Below, piece by piece: positions 43,424-51,961 of a DNA stretch of 64,000 bases. The notes under the pieces were generated by a model, which searched no databases, was not told where the DNA came from, and saw only the letters and a list, made by a program, of their open reading frames with translations. A program made the position numbers and the translations under genes. The stretch comes from Actinomycetota bacterium (GTDB lineage Bacteria; Actinomycetota; Acidimicrobiia; Acidimicrobiales; Ilumatobacteraceae): the NCBI GenBank assembly GCA_016700055.1, contig CP064997.1, positions 1,426,001 to 1,490,000 of the forward strand. Reading direction: 5' to 3'. The first letter of the stretch is position 1. Every line of letters begins with the position of its first letter.

Positions 43424-44535
43424 TTGCAGACGGCAAGTACGATCGCCCGATGGTGGACGGCCCCAAGCCTCAGCGCGAGGAACAGCAGCCGGCGAGCGAG
43501 GTAGTCACCGAGATCGCCCCCGGCGTGCTTCGCGCCCAGCTTCCGATCAACATGCCCGGGCTCGGCCACGTCAACATGTACGTGCTGGAGGACGAGCGGG
43601 GTGTGGCCGTCGTCGACCCCGGGCTGCCGGGCAAGCGGAGCTGGTCCGCCATCAACGATCGGCTCCGCGACGCGTCGATTCCGCTGTCACGGGTGCACAC
43701 GGTGATCGTCACCCACAGCCATCCCGACCACTTCGGCGGCGCGGCCCGGCTGCGTGCCGAGACGGGCGCCGAGATCGTGACGCACCGCCGCTTCCGGGTG
43801 TTGTGGGATCCGAGCGAGCCCGCCGACCACGACGTCGAGGACGCGGCGGATCTCGCCTCGCCGGACCGGCCGGAAGACGCCCCCCGTCACCGCAAGCCGT
43901 GGGACCCCACCCCATGGGGCGGCCAGGGCATCTCGTTGTCGTGGAAGCGCAGGCTGGGCATCACCGTGGCGAGGGCCTTCCCGCAGATGATGAGGCTGCC
44001 CACGCCGACGGTCCGGCTAGACGACGCGGCCACCATCCGCCTCGCCGGGCGGGAATGGGTAGCCGTGCACACGCCCGGTCACACCGAGGACCACCTGTGC
44101 CTCTACGACCCCGAGGGTGCCCTGATGCTGTGCGGCGATCACGTGCTGCCGACGATCACCCCCCACATCAGCGGCCTGATCGGCGTGGCCGACCCGCTGC
44201 AGCAGTTCTTCGCCTCACTCGACAAGGTCGCTGCGTTCGGACCGCAGGTGCGCCTGGCACTGCCCGCCCACGGGCACCCCTTCGAAGACCTCGCCGGCAG
44301 GGCACTCGCCATCAAGGAGCACCACGACTCCCGGCTGCAGCGGTTGCGCGACGCGGCGACGGAGATCGGCCGACCGGCCACGGTGATGGAGATGTCGACG
44401 CACCTGTTCTCCCCCCGGGCGCAGGGCGCGATGGCCGACAGCGAGACGTTCGCGCATCTGGAGCACCTCCGCCTGGCGGGCGACATGGAGCGCCACGACA
44501 GCGATGGCGCATACCACTACGTGCTCACGGGCTGA
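43420..44535 (+). CDS. metallo-beta-lactamase-fold hydrolase
   Basis: 371-aa enzyme with zinc ligands in THSHPDHFGG, HTPGHTEDH and CGDHVLP, plus PAHGHPF near the C-terminus. A 60-residue insert (VLWDPSEPADHDVED ... KPWDPTPWG) separates the first two motifs. C-terminal helical/winged part similar to the LACTB2-like protein at 8687, to which it appears distantly related. GTG 43420 overlaps the orn stop; ATG 43450 is an alternative. Confidence 0.86.
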   Translation: MIADGKYDRPMVDGPKPQREEQQPASEVVTEIAPGVLRAQLPINMPGLGHVNMYVLEDERGVAVVDPGLPGKRSWSAINDRLRDASIPLSRVHTVIVTHSHPDHFGGAARLRAETGAEIVTHRRFRVLWDPSEPADHDVEDAADLASPDRPEDAPRHRKPWDPTPWGGQGISLSWKRRLGITVARAFPQMMRLPTPTVRLDDAATIRLAGREWVAVHTPGHTEDHLCLYDPEGALMLCGDHVLPTITPHISGLIGVADPLQQFFASLDKVAAFGPQVRLALPAHGHPFEDLAGRALAIKEHHDSRLQRLRDAATEIGRPATVMEMSTHLFSPRAQGAMADSETFAHLEHLRLAGDMERHDSDGAYHYVLTG

Positions 44536-45287
44536 GCCGGCGCACCTCGGCGGCCACCGCCACCTTGCCGCCGACGCCGCGCAGCCACACGGCGAGGCGC
44601 GCGTCGGATTCGTCGACGGTGCACTGCACGGCACCACTGCCGTCGAGGTCAGAGCGCTCGAGGGGATGGCGGTGCTCCAGCGTCGCCGCGATCGCCCCGC
44701 GCAGATCACGCCGGGGGGATAGGTGCTCTTCGACCGCGGCCCACGCCGCGGCGTTGTTGACGTGGCCGAGGGCGTCGAAGTCGGTGAACCGCACCGGCCA
44801 CGGCTGTACTCGGGCATCAGCGGGTGGTTCGCCGATGTGCAGCCGTGCCGAGATCGTCCGACCGCCCGCGGACGGCGCGTAGAGATCGAGGAACGACTTG
44901 GTCAACGGAACCGCGCGGCCGGTCTCGGGGTCGACGTGCACCCAAAGGGTCGAGGCCTCGATCCTCGAGTCGGCGCCCGTGATCGACACCCTCCGCTCGG
45001 CCCATCGGCCACCTAGCCCGGCGCACCACGTGCGCAGCTCGAGCATCTGCCCGTAGGCGGGGAAGGAGTGCACGTCGAGCACCGTGCGCCGCACCACCCA
45101 CCCCCGCGTCGTCAACGTAGGCATCCCTCGTGTCGTCGTCGGAGACGTCTTGCAGGTAACGCACCGCGGCGTCGAGGCGCAGCCGACCGGAGGGGCTGAC
45201 GTCGCCGAGGCGCACCCGCCGCGCGGTCTCGACGATCCTGGCGCCGGGCAAGGGTTCGACCAGCTCCCGGCCCGCGGCGAACGACAC
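44525..45287 (-). pseudogene. acyl-ACP thioesterase (FatA-like), frameshifted
   Basis: Double hot-dog thioesterase of about 253 residues once joined. The first frame, from GTG 45287, gives the N-terminal strand ETARRVRLGDVSPSGRLRLD and helix VRYLQDVSDDDTRDAY; after a C5 run on the plus strand (45101-45105) the second frame continues WVVRRTVLDV and contains the second hot dog with FTDFDALGHVNNAAAW, the Asn/His catalytic segment. Removing one G joins them. Both parts are conserved, so sequencing error is likely. Overlaps the metallo-beta-lactamase gene convergently by 11 bases. Confidence 0.8.
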
Positions 45288-45409
45288 GGACGGCGACGTT
45301 ACTTGACCCGATTCCGATTAAACCGGTTGACGGCACCCGCCTGGTCGTGGTTTTGTTGCACCCACGACGCGGCGCCCCTGCCGCGCCGCACGACCGAACA
45401 GGACCTTCG

Positions 45410-45586
45410 ATGGATTGCACGACGTTCGCTTGCTACCTGGCCCCCGTGCCCGGTGCAGCGCGCCCGCGCGGCCTGTCCGGTCATGGGTTCCAGTGGCTCG
45501 TCGACGTGGTCACCACCACCGCCCCGATCGGGGCCGCGATGCCGAACACCAAGCGCCCCCGACGGCTCGGAGCACAACTGACGTAG
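45410..45586 (+). CDS. candidate leader peptide/uORF of the WhiB7-like gene
   Basis: 58-codon frame from ATG 45410 with AGGACC just upstream, ending CAACTGACGTAG. The product is not recognised. Its stop lies in the first arm of a hairpin (45578-45602) that precedes a terminator-like hairpin before whiB. The position suggests a regulatory uORF; translation is not shown by sequence alone. Confidence 0.4.
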   Translation: MDCTTFACYLAPVPGAARPRGLSGHGFQWLVDVVTTTAPIGAAMPNTKRPRRLGAQLT

Positions 45587-45602
45587 AAGTACCCAACGTC
45601 AG
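45578..45602 (+). promoter_or_regulatory. 7-bp hairpin overlapping the uORF stop
   Basis: CTGACGT (45578-45584) pairs exactly with ACGTCAG (45596-45602). A ribosome at the uORF stop would cover the first arm, so folding could report on uORF translation. Confidence 0.5.
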
Positions 45603-45613
45603 GGATACGCACC

Positions 45614-45650
45614 GAGGCCGCCGGATCACACCGGCGGCCTTCTTCGTTTC
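45614..45650 (+). terminator. intrinsic terminator-like hairpin in the whiB leader
   Basis: AGGCCGCCGG (45615-45624) and CCGGCGGCCT (45631-45640) form a perfect 10-bp stem with a 6-base loop, followed by TTCTTCGTTTC. It lies 43 bases before the WhiB start, where a terminator can only work as an attenuator for the gene downstream. Confidence 0.75.
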
Positions 45651-45692
45651 CCGGACAAGTTCCCTCCCCGCAGACACCGAAAGACCAAGCAC

Positions 45693-46109
45693 ATGATCAC
45701 CATCGAGATCACCGAACTGGAACTGGAGCTCGAGATCGAGCTCGCCGCGGCGGCGCTGCTCGACACCGCGCCGCGCCCCGCCGCCCGCTGCGCAGACGGA
45801 AACGGCACGCTCACCCACCTGTTCTTCAGCGACGACCTGGTGGACATCGCGAGGGCTAAGGCGATCTGTGCCCGCTGCCCGCTGCGTGAGCCGTGCCTCG
45901 AGGGCGCCCTCGCGCGGGTCGAGCCGTGGGGGGTGTGGGGTGGCGAGCTGGTCGACACCGGCCGCATCGTCGCCACCAAGCGACCCCGCGGCCGACCGCC
46001 CAAGCACCCCCGGCCGGTGATCGTCGTCGACGAGGACCGCCACGTGCGCGAGGTGGCCTCGATCGACGAGATCGACGTCGACACCGAGGTCGCCGTCCGC
46101 GTCGCCTGA
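45693..46109 (+). CDS. WhiB family transcriptional regulator, WhiB7-like
   Basis: 138-aa Fe-S regulator. The Wbl cluster Cys are in ARCAD, CARC and REPCLEGA (C-x26-C-x2-C-x5-C spacing) and the beta-turn is GVWGGEL. After it comes PRGRPPKHPRP, an AT-hook of the kind that distinguishes WhiB7 from other Wbl proteins. WhiB7 controls intrinsic antibiotic resistance in mycobacteria by binding SigA and AT-rich DNA upstream of the -35. A long structured leader precedes the gene, as in whiB7. N-terminus is unusually rich in Glu/Leu/Ile. Confidence 0.85.
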   Translation: MITIEITELELELEIELAAAALLDTAPRPAARCADGNGTLTHLFFSDDLVDIARAKAICARCPLREPCLEGALARVEPWGVWGGELVDTGRIVATKRPRGRPPKHPRPVIVVDEDRHVREVASIDEIDVDTEVAVRVA

Positions 46110-46173
46110 GCGCCGTTCCATACGTCGCCGGTCGGAGGTGACGCCCTCGGCGAGCCTCCGACTGCCCACCGGC

Positions 46174-46208
46174 GCCCGGCCGCGAGAGCCCCCCGCTCGC
46201 GGCCGGGC
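46174..46208 (+). terminator. 13-bp perfect hairpin after whiB
   Basis: GCCCGGCCGCGAG (46174-46186) pairs with 46196-46208 around a 9-base loop, 64 bases after the whiB stop and before the TlpA-like gene. A smaller 8-bp hairpin (46131-46162) lies in between. No T-run. Confidence 0.65.
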
Positions 46209-46237
46209 CGACCGGCCACGCCGTTAGCCTCCGAGGC

Positions 46238-46804
46238 GTGGACCGTCGCCTGATCGCTCCGCTCGTCGCGCTCGGGATCGTCGGCATCGCTGTCGGTGTG
46301 GTCGCCATCACGAGCGGCGACGACGGCGACACGCTCGTACTCGACGAACCCGGCGAGTACCAGCAGCCCGGCATCGGCACGAACGCACCGCTCACCGGCA
46401 CCACGCTCACCGACGCGACCGTCGTCGACCTCGACGGCGCCGAGCTGCAGATCTCCTCCCTCGTCGGACAGCCGATGGTGATCAACGTCTGGTACTCCAC
46501 GTGCCCGCCGTGCAAACGCGAGCTGCCGGCGTTCGCCGCTGCGCACAGCACCTACGGCGACCGGGTGCGCTTCGTCGGCGTGAACACCTTCGACGACGCG
46601 GAGACCACCAGGTCGTTCGCCGCCGACTACGGGGTGGAGTACGAGCTGGTTCGCGACCCGAACGGCGAGTTCATCTCCGCCAATCGTGTCGCCGCGTTCC
46701 CGACGACGCTGTTCGTCGCCCCCGACGGCACGATCACCCGCCAGCGTGCAGGTGAGCTGAGCGAGGCCGAGCTGACCGAGTTCATCGAGGAGCTGCTCTC
46801 GTGA
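46238..46804 (+). CDS. TlpA/ResA-like thiol-disulfide oxidoreductase
   Basis: 188 aa. N-terminal membrane anchor (LIAPLVALGIVGIAVGVVAI), then an extracytoplasmic thioredoxin fold with active site WYSTCPPCKRELP and the cis-Pro in VAAFPTTLFV. The CPPC dipeptide and the PPCKRE context fit ResA/TlpA proteins that reduce apocytochrome c haem-binding Cys or other exported thiols. Stop/start overlap (GTGA) with ccdA supports a shared role. Confidence 0.9.
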   Translation: MDRRLIAPLVALGIVGIAVGVVAITSGDDGDTLVLDEPGEYQQPGIGTNAPLTGTTLTDATVVDLDGAELQISSLVGQPMVINVWYSTCPPCKRELPAFAAAHSTYGDRVRFVGVNTFDDAETTRSFAADYGVEYELVRDPNGEFISANRVAAFPTTLFVAPDGTITRQRAGELSEAELTEFIEELLS

Positions 46805-47655
46805 TCGCACTCGACAGCCGCCTGTCGACGGCGTTCGCGGCCGGGTTGCTGGCTGCGGTCAACCCGTGCGGTTTCGTGCTCTTGCCCACCTACTTGATGT
46901 TCTTCCTCGGCTTGAGCGGCCGGCCCGGCACCCAGCGGGCCTCGGTGCAGCGGGCGCTCGTCGTGAGCGCCGCGCTGTCGCTCGGCTTCTTCAGTGTCTT
47001 CCTCGTCGTCGGCACGATCAGCCGGTTGTTCACCGACTGGATCAACCAGAACGCGAAGTACGTCGCCCTTCTGGTGGGCATCGGCCTGGTCTGCCTCGGC
47101 GTGGCGATGCTGTTCGGCTACCGGCTGCCGCTGTCCACCCCGAAGCTCGAAGCAGGAGGCCGCGACCGCACCGTGGTGTCGATGTACCTGTTCGGCGTGG
47201 CGTACGCGGTGGCCTCCATCGGCTGCACCATCGGCCCGTTCAGCGCCGTGGTGCTCGGCACGATCTCGGCCGAAGGCTTCGCCAAGGGACTCGTCGCCAT
47301 CGCTCTCTACGGCCTGGCGATGGCCCTGCTGGTGACGGCGCTGACCGTGTCGCTGGCCCTCGCGCAGAGCTGGCTGGTGCACGTTCTGCGGTCGGGGATG
47401 CGCTACGTCGAGCTCGCCTCGGCGGCGATCATGATCCTGTCCGGGCTGTACCTGACTTGGTACTGGTACAACGACATTCGCCAGCAGTCCGACGACGTCA
47501 CCGGCGAGTTGCTCGGTTGGCAGGGCGAGCTCGAACGCTGGATCCAGGCCCACCGCGGCGTGCTGGCGGCGGTGTTCGCCGCGATCGTCGTCGCTGCCGT
47601 CGTCTTCGTGGTCGTACGCCGCGACCGCAGCGACCGGCCCACTCCGTCGTCGTGA
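46801..47655 (+). CDS. ccdA: cytochrome c biogenesis protein CcdA
   Basis: 284-aa membrane protein that carries electrons from cytoplasmic thioredoxin to exported thiol oxidoreductases. The first redox Cys is in AVNPCGFVLLP and the second in ASIGCTIGPF, each at the start of a three-helix half; a further C-terminal helix (GVLAAVFAAIVVAAVVFVV) extends it beyond the minimal CcdA. Probably serves the TlpA-like protein and the c-type haem of ctaC. Confidence 0.92.
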   Translation: MIALDSRLSTAFAAGLLAAVNPCGFVLLPTYLMFFLGLSGRPGTQRASVQRALVVSAALSLGFFSVFLVVGTISRLFTDWINQNAKYVALLVGIGLVCLGVAMLFGYRLPLSTPKLEAGGRDRTVVSMYLFGVAYAVASIGCTIGPFSAVVLGTISAEGFAKGLVAIALYGLAMALLVTALTVSLALAQSWLVHVLRSGMRYVELASAAIMILSGLYLTWYWYNDIRQQSDDVTGELLGWQGELERWIQAHRGVLAAVFAAIVVAAVVFVVVRRDRSDRPTPSS

Positions 47656-47665
47656 TCCTGCCGGC

Positions 47666-50600
47666 TCAGCCACCGACCGCGGTGAAGGGCACCGAGTCGA
47701 CGAACGGGCCGAGCGTCGTCGTGGCCCGGTAGAGGCCGGTGCACGGGGAGTAGATCTCGGCCCGCACCGTCGAGCCCGAGTGGAGCTGCAGCGCGTGGTA
47801 CGGCACCATCACCCCGGTCGGGTTCGTCTGGAACAAGAAGCTCTTCGCGAACACCGGGTCGCGGGGCAGCGGGTTGAGCACGTACGTACGCGCCGCGCTC
47901 GGTTGCGGCCCGCTCGGTTGGTGGACGAGCCCCTCCGTGGGCAGCTCGCGCACGGCGAGCGCGGTGACCGGCCCCGTGTACTTGGCGAACCACGCCAACC
48001 CGTGCAACACCACCCCGAAGTAGCTCGGCAGGTATGCGCCGGAGAGGCCATGGGCGGCGGTCACTGCGGCATGGGCGGGCTGGACCGGGCTGAGGCCAGG
48101 CCACCACTCGGCGCCCACCGAGAGGATCACACTGCACTCCTTGCCGCCCGCGATCGGAGCCCCTGGGGTCGGGCGTACCGTCACCGACACCACCGGTGGC
48201 GTGGTCTGGCCTTGCGGTGACGGCTCGATCACGGCTCCTGGCGGGAAGCTGATCCCCGATGCTGCCGCCGCCTGGATGTAGATCTTGGCGAGCTGCGCCT
48301 CGACCTCGGCGAGCAGCTCGTCGGCGAGCGCCTCGCAGGTGAGGTCGTCCTGGTCCGCGGTGCCGGCCGCGGCGGCGATCTCGTCGCAGGGTATGCCGAG
48401 GGCCTTGGCCGCCTCGAGCAGCACCTCTTTCAGCTCACCCTTGGCCAACGCCTTCAGTTGAGCCGACTCCGGAAGGTTCGGCGGAATGCCGAAGTAGATC
48501 AGCGCCACGTCGACGGCGAGGGTCGCGACCTTCTTGCAGAACGCATCAGCGTCGTCGTCGTCGACGATCTCACCGCCGATCTCCTCGCAGCCGGAGAGCT
48601 GGACGATCGCGTCGACGATCACCCCCTTCAACTGGTTGAACAGCCCGACCAGGTTGTCCCACACCGATGTCGTGGCCTCCCACAGGTCCCCGAGCGGGTT
48701 GAAACCACCACCCGAACCGCACGAGGCACCGCCGAAGCTGACCCACCCCGGCATCGGACCGCCGGCGCCGGAGTACCAGTAGCACTGGCCGGGGCAGATC
48801 GGTGTGCCGGCACCGATGTCGGCCAGGAACGCGTACCAGAACGCGTAGTCGGCGCTGTGCTTGGCGGGGTCCATCAGATCCGGGCGCCACTTCACGAAGG
48901 TCCAGCAGTTCTCGAACGCCGGGTTCGGCGGCTTCGGCGTGCTCAGCGTGGCGTCGAGCTCGAACGGCAGGGCATCGGGGTCTGCGGCCAGCTCGCCGAG
49001 GGCGTCGATCACCCCCGGATCGAGGTTCATCTCCGGCTGGCCGGTGTGCACCACCACGTCGTTCGTCGCCTTGCCCGGCCAGTGGTCGCCGACCATCGGC
49101 ACCACCCGCACGTACAGGTCGTCGACCGGCGGGATGACCAGCCCTTCGCCCTCGACGGGTGACAGCGACGCCAACGTGCCCGCGAGGCTGACACCTCCCG
49201 GCGGTGGCGGCGTGCTCGGTAGGGCGGCCACCAGCTCCGCCGCTGCCGGCCCGGCGAGGTCCGCGTACGAGCTCACGAGGGGTACCTCGGCCTCGGCCTG
49301 CACGCCTGGGATCGCCCCGAGGGGGATCGTGAAGTCGCCGCCGGAGCCGACGACGATCCCCTCGGCGAGCACGCCGGCGACGAACGGCGACGCACCGGCC
49401 TGCGGGTCGAACGCGAGGACCTGCCAGATGCCGTGAGTGGTCCCCGCGATCGAGCTGGTCCACCGGAACCGTTGCACACCCGGCTGCTCGATCCATTCCT
49501 CCGCGCTCAACCGGTCGAGCGACCCTGGCTCGTCGGAGGGCATCACGATCGACAGGCGGGCACCGCCGCCGACGCCGATCACGGCGGACACGTCGTAGCC
49601 CGGATCGGCCTCGAACCTCGAACGGCCGAGGCCGATCAGCTCCCCACCCCGCCAACCCCACCCCTCGATCTCCACCTGCTCGGAGCCACTCAGGTCGACC
49701 ATCTCCGCACCGAAGCCGAACGCTCCTCCCCGGCGGGGGATGGTCGCCTGGTCCTGCGCGGGCACCCGCTGCCACGCGCCTGCGGTGCCGACGTACAGGT
49801 AGACCGAGTCGATGTCGTCGGGCACCCCGAGCAGCACGCCGTGCACCAGGCGCAGCGGGCCCGTCCAGTCGCCGCCGCAGTCGTCGGCCCCGGTGACACC
49901 CACCGGCGGCGAGGTGGAACGGATCGCGCCGTCCACCGACTCGACGGCGAACATGGCTGCGCCGGGGGCCACCGCCACGTCGGCGAACACCCCGTCGGCG
50001 GAGGTCGCGACCTGCTCGAACCACCTGCCGTCGGGCAACAGCTCGACGAGCGCGTACTCGTCCACGGCGGTGCCGGCGGAGGCACCGCTGGCGCTGATGG
50101 TCGCCCGGCAGCCGTCCTCGTCGAGGGTCATCGCCGGCGGGGAGTCGTCGGCGAAAGAAGCCACGCGATGCGGACCGGGGGCCGAGCCACTCGGCGTATC
50201 AGGCTCGCCCGCTTCGGGGGTGGGCGGCACCCGGCCGATACCGGCGACGACCGGGACGGCCAGCTCGGTGCCCGCGGGTAGCGGCTCGTCGAGGAGCCGG
50301 CCGGCGAACAGATCGGCACCGGCGTCGTCCAGCCCGTAGCGCTCGATGATCGCCGCCGGGGTCTCGCCTTCGGCCACGACGTGAGGGTGCAGCGGCAGCG
50401 GCGCCTCTGGCTCCACGGCGACCAGGCGGACCGCGTTCGACGTGGCCGAGCGGCCGTCTTCGTCGACCACCCTGGCGACGAGGGTCGTCACGCCGGGCTC
50501 CGCCGGCCGCCAAGGGAGCACCCCTTGCCAGGTCGGGTCGCCGCCGACGCCTGCCTCCCGCGCCACCAGCTCACCGTTCGCCCACAGCTCGATCGCATCG

Positions 50601-50905
50601 AGCGGAGCTACGGCGCTCGCCTGCACGACGAGCTCGGTCTCGTGGGCGACGTTGACCCCCGGCGAACCGGGCACGAGGCGGGTCAGCGCCACCGTGACCC
50701 CCGACGGCGGCCGCGCATCGGCGGACCGGTCGCCGGCTTCGCCGCCGGCGGTGTCCGACGTGACCCCGGCGGGCGGCGTGGTGCGCCCGGGCGGCTCGTT
50801 CGCGTCGCCGTCGTCGCGCAGGACGAGCACCGCGCCGATCGCCAACGAGGCGACGGCAGCGAAGCCGACGCCGCCGATCACCCAACGCTGCCGTGCCCGC
50901 TCCAC
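47666..50905 (-). CDS. large exported protein with Ig-like and LysM-like domains
   Basis: 1,079 aa. One N-terminal membrane segment (WVIGGVGFAAVASLAIGAVLVL, from residue ~9) and no lipobox, so it should be anchored facing outward. Residues ~60-170 look like a bacterial Ig-like domain (LWANGELVAREAG, TTLVARVVDEDGRSAT); residues ~175-230 follow the LysM pattern (HVVAEGETPAAIIERYGLD ... LPAGTELAVP). The long middle has beta-rich repeats; a Cys-rich, aromatic part (residues ~730-800, CPGQCYWYSGAGG) precedes a helical segment. GTG 50905 starts eight bases after the upstream gene. No catalytic site recognised. Confidence 0.78.
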   Translation of the reverse strand: MERARQRWVIGGVGFAAVASLAIGAVLVLRDDGDANEPPGRTTPPAGVTSDTAGGEAGDRSADARPPSGVTVALTRLVPGSPGVNVAHETELVVQASAVAPLDAIELWANGELVAREAGVGGDPTWQGVLPWRPAEPGVTTLVARVVDEDGRSATSNAVRLVAVEPEAPLPLHPHVVAEGETPAAIIERYGLDDAGADLFAGRLLDEPLPAGTELAVPVVAGIGRVPPTPEAGEPDTPSGSAPGPHRVASFADDSPPAMTLDEDGCRATISASGASAGTAVDEYALVELLPDGRWFEQVATSADGVFADVAVAPGAAMFAVESVDGAIRSTSPPVGVTGADDCGGDWTGPLRLVHGVLLGVPDDIDSVYLYVGTAGAWQRVPAQDQATIPRRGGAFGFGAEMVDLSGSEQVEIEGWGWRGGELIGLGRSRFEADPGYDVSAVIGVGGGARLSIVMPSDEPGSLDRLSAEEWIEQPGVQRFRWTSSIAGTTHGIWQVLAFDPQAGASPFVAGVLAEGIVVGSGGDFTIPLGAIPGVQAEAEVPLVSSYADLAGPAAAELVAALPSTPPPPGGVSLAGTLASLSPVEGEGLVIPPVDDLYVRVVPMVGDHWPGKATNDVVVHTGQPEMNLDPGVIDALGELAADPDALPFELDATLSTPKPPNPAFENCWTFVKWRPDLMDPAKHSADYAFWYAFLADIGAGTPICPGQCYWYSGAGGPMPGWVSFGGASCGSGGGFNPLGDLWEATTSVWDNLVGLFNQLKGVIVDAIVQLSGCEEIGGEIVDDDDADAFCKKVATLAVDVALIYFGIPPNLPESAQLKALAKGELKEVLLEAAKALGIPCDEIAAAAGTADQDDLTCEALADELLAEVEAQLAKIYIQAAAASGISFPPGAVIEPSPQGQTTPPVVSVTVRPTPGAPIAGGKECSVILSVGAEWWPGLSPVQPAHAAVTAAHGLSGAYLPSYFGVVLHGLAWFAKYTGPVTALAVRELPTEGLVHQPSGPQPSAARTYVLNPLPRDPVFAKSFLFQTNPTGVMVPYHALQLHSGSTVRAEIYSPCTGLYRATTTLGPFVDSVPFTAVGG

Positions 50906-50913
50906 GCCGCCGC

Positions 50914-51894
50914 CTACCCGCAGTCCGTCCGGTTGAACACGCCCACCCCGGACCACGGACCCGGATCTGCGCCGTTCGGCGCGCTTGACGGGCCGACACG
51001 CCAGCTCCAGGTGCCGACGACGCACGGCACCTGGAGCGTCACCGAGCGCGAACTGCCGTCGAGCCTGGCCTGGACGTCGACGACGTCGAAGGAGCGGTCG
51101 GAGGACACCTGGACGACGAACGTCGCCGGGTTGCACGGGCCGGCATAGCGCCAGACGAAGGCGATCGAGGTGCTGTTCACCACCTCCGACCCGGCGGGGG
51201 TGATCGCGGTCGGGGCGACGAGGCGGTCGCACGTCGTCGGCGGAGGAGTCGGAGGCGGTGTCGGCGGAGGAGTCGGAGGCGGCGTCGGCGGAGGAGTCGG
51301 AGGCGGCGTCGGAGGCGGCGAAGTCGGTGGAGTCGTAGGGGGCGGTGTCGGGGCGACGGTGGTCGCCGGGGGCGCGGTCGTTCGCGGCGAGGTCGTTCTC
51401 GGCACTGTCGTCACCGGAGGTACGGACGTCGACGTGGTCGACGAGGTCGACGTGATCGCCATCGACGTGGTCGGTGTGACCGGTGCGGCGGGATCGACGA
51501 CGATCACCACCGGACGCGACTCGACCTCACCTGACCCACCATGGCTGAGCGCGACCAACCGGTGCTCACCGGGCTCCACGATGTCGATGCTGAACCGCGC
51601 CTGCGCGAGCGTCCCGGACAGCCCGTCCACCTCGCCGAGGCGCTCGCCGTCGACCAGGATCGCGATCGTCGCCACCCCCGCCGCATCGGTGCCATGGGCG
51701 AGGACGGCGACCGGACCGGGCGCAACGGCCGCGTGGTCGAGAGGCAGATCGATCCATGCCGCAGAGACCGCATCACCCACCGCCGCGGCCGACGGCGAGA
51801 CCACCGCGCGCGCGAGCGGGGTGATCGAGAGGCCGATGGCCACGGCGAACGCGACCGTCGCCGACCCCCGGCCGCGCATTCCCCGCTGCGCCAT
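50914..51894 (-). CDS. secreted protein with Pro/Thr-rich repeat linker
   Basis: 326 aa. Signal peptide (ATVAFAVAIGLSITPLARA), an Ig-like beta domain (residues ~40-130), a Ser/Thr-rich stretch, a PPPT repeat linker encoded by a 24-bp tandem repeat, and a C-terminal domain with two Cys pairs (TCDRLVAP/GPCNPATF and VPCVVG/RTDCG). The linker resembles wall-spanning spacers. It is eight bases upstream of the 1,079-aa gene and of similar composition, so the two probably work together at the cell surface. Function unknown. Confidence 0.75.
   Translation of the reverse strand: MAQRGMRGRGSATVAFAVAIGLSITPLARAVVSPSAAAVGDAVSAAWIDLPLDHAAVAPGPVAVLAHGTDAAGVATIAILVDGERLGEVDGLSGTLAQARFSIDIVEPGEHRLVALSHGGSGEVESRPVVIVVDPAAPVTPTTSMAITSTSSTTSTSVPPVTTVPRTTSPRTTAPPATTVAPTPPPTTPPTSPPPTPPPTPPPTPPPTPPPTPPPTPPPTTCDRLVAPTAITPAGSEVVNSTSIAFVWRYAGPCNPATFVVQVSSDRSFDVVDVQARLDGSSRSVTLQVPCVVGTWSWRVGPSSAPNGADPGPWSGVGVFNRTDCG
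51236..51319. repeat. 24-bp tandem repeat, 3.5 copies
   Basis: Unit GTCGGCGGAGGAGTCGGAGG plus CGGC/T at 51236-51259, 51260-51283 and 51284-51307, then half a unit. On the minus strand it encodes the PPPT linker of the secreted protein. Copy number is likely to vary between strains. Confidence 0.85.
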
Positions 51895-51961
51895 CTGTCG
51901 TGCGTAACCCCACCCTCACGCGAACGCAAGGGACCGAAGTCAGTAGTCCGTCAAGAAGTGC

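Noticed and set aside
45415..45696. 93-codon frame overlapping the WhiB start
   Set aside because: It runs through the terminator hairpin, has no ribosome binding site, and its product is not protein-like; the 45410 frame is the better uORF candidate.
51236..51319. Short regular repeats considered as a CRISPR array
   Set aside because: Units are contiguous without spacers, lie inside a coding frame and encode a PPPT linker; no cas genes are present.
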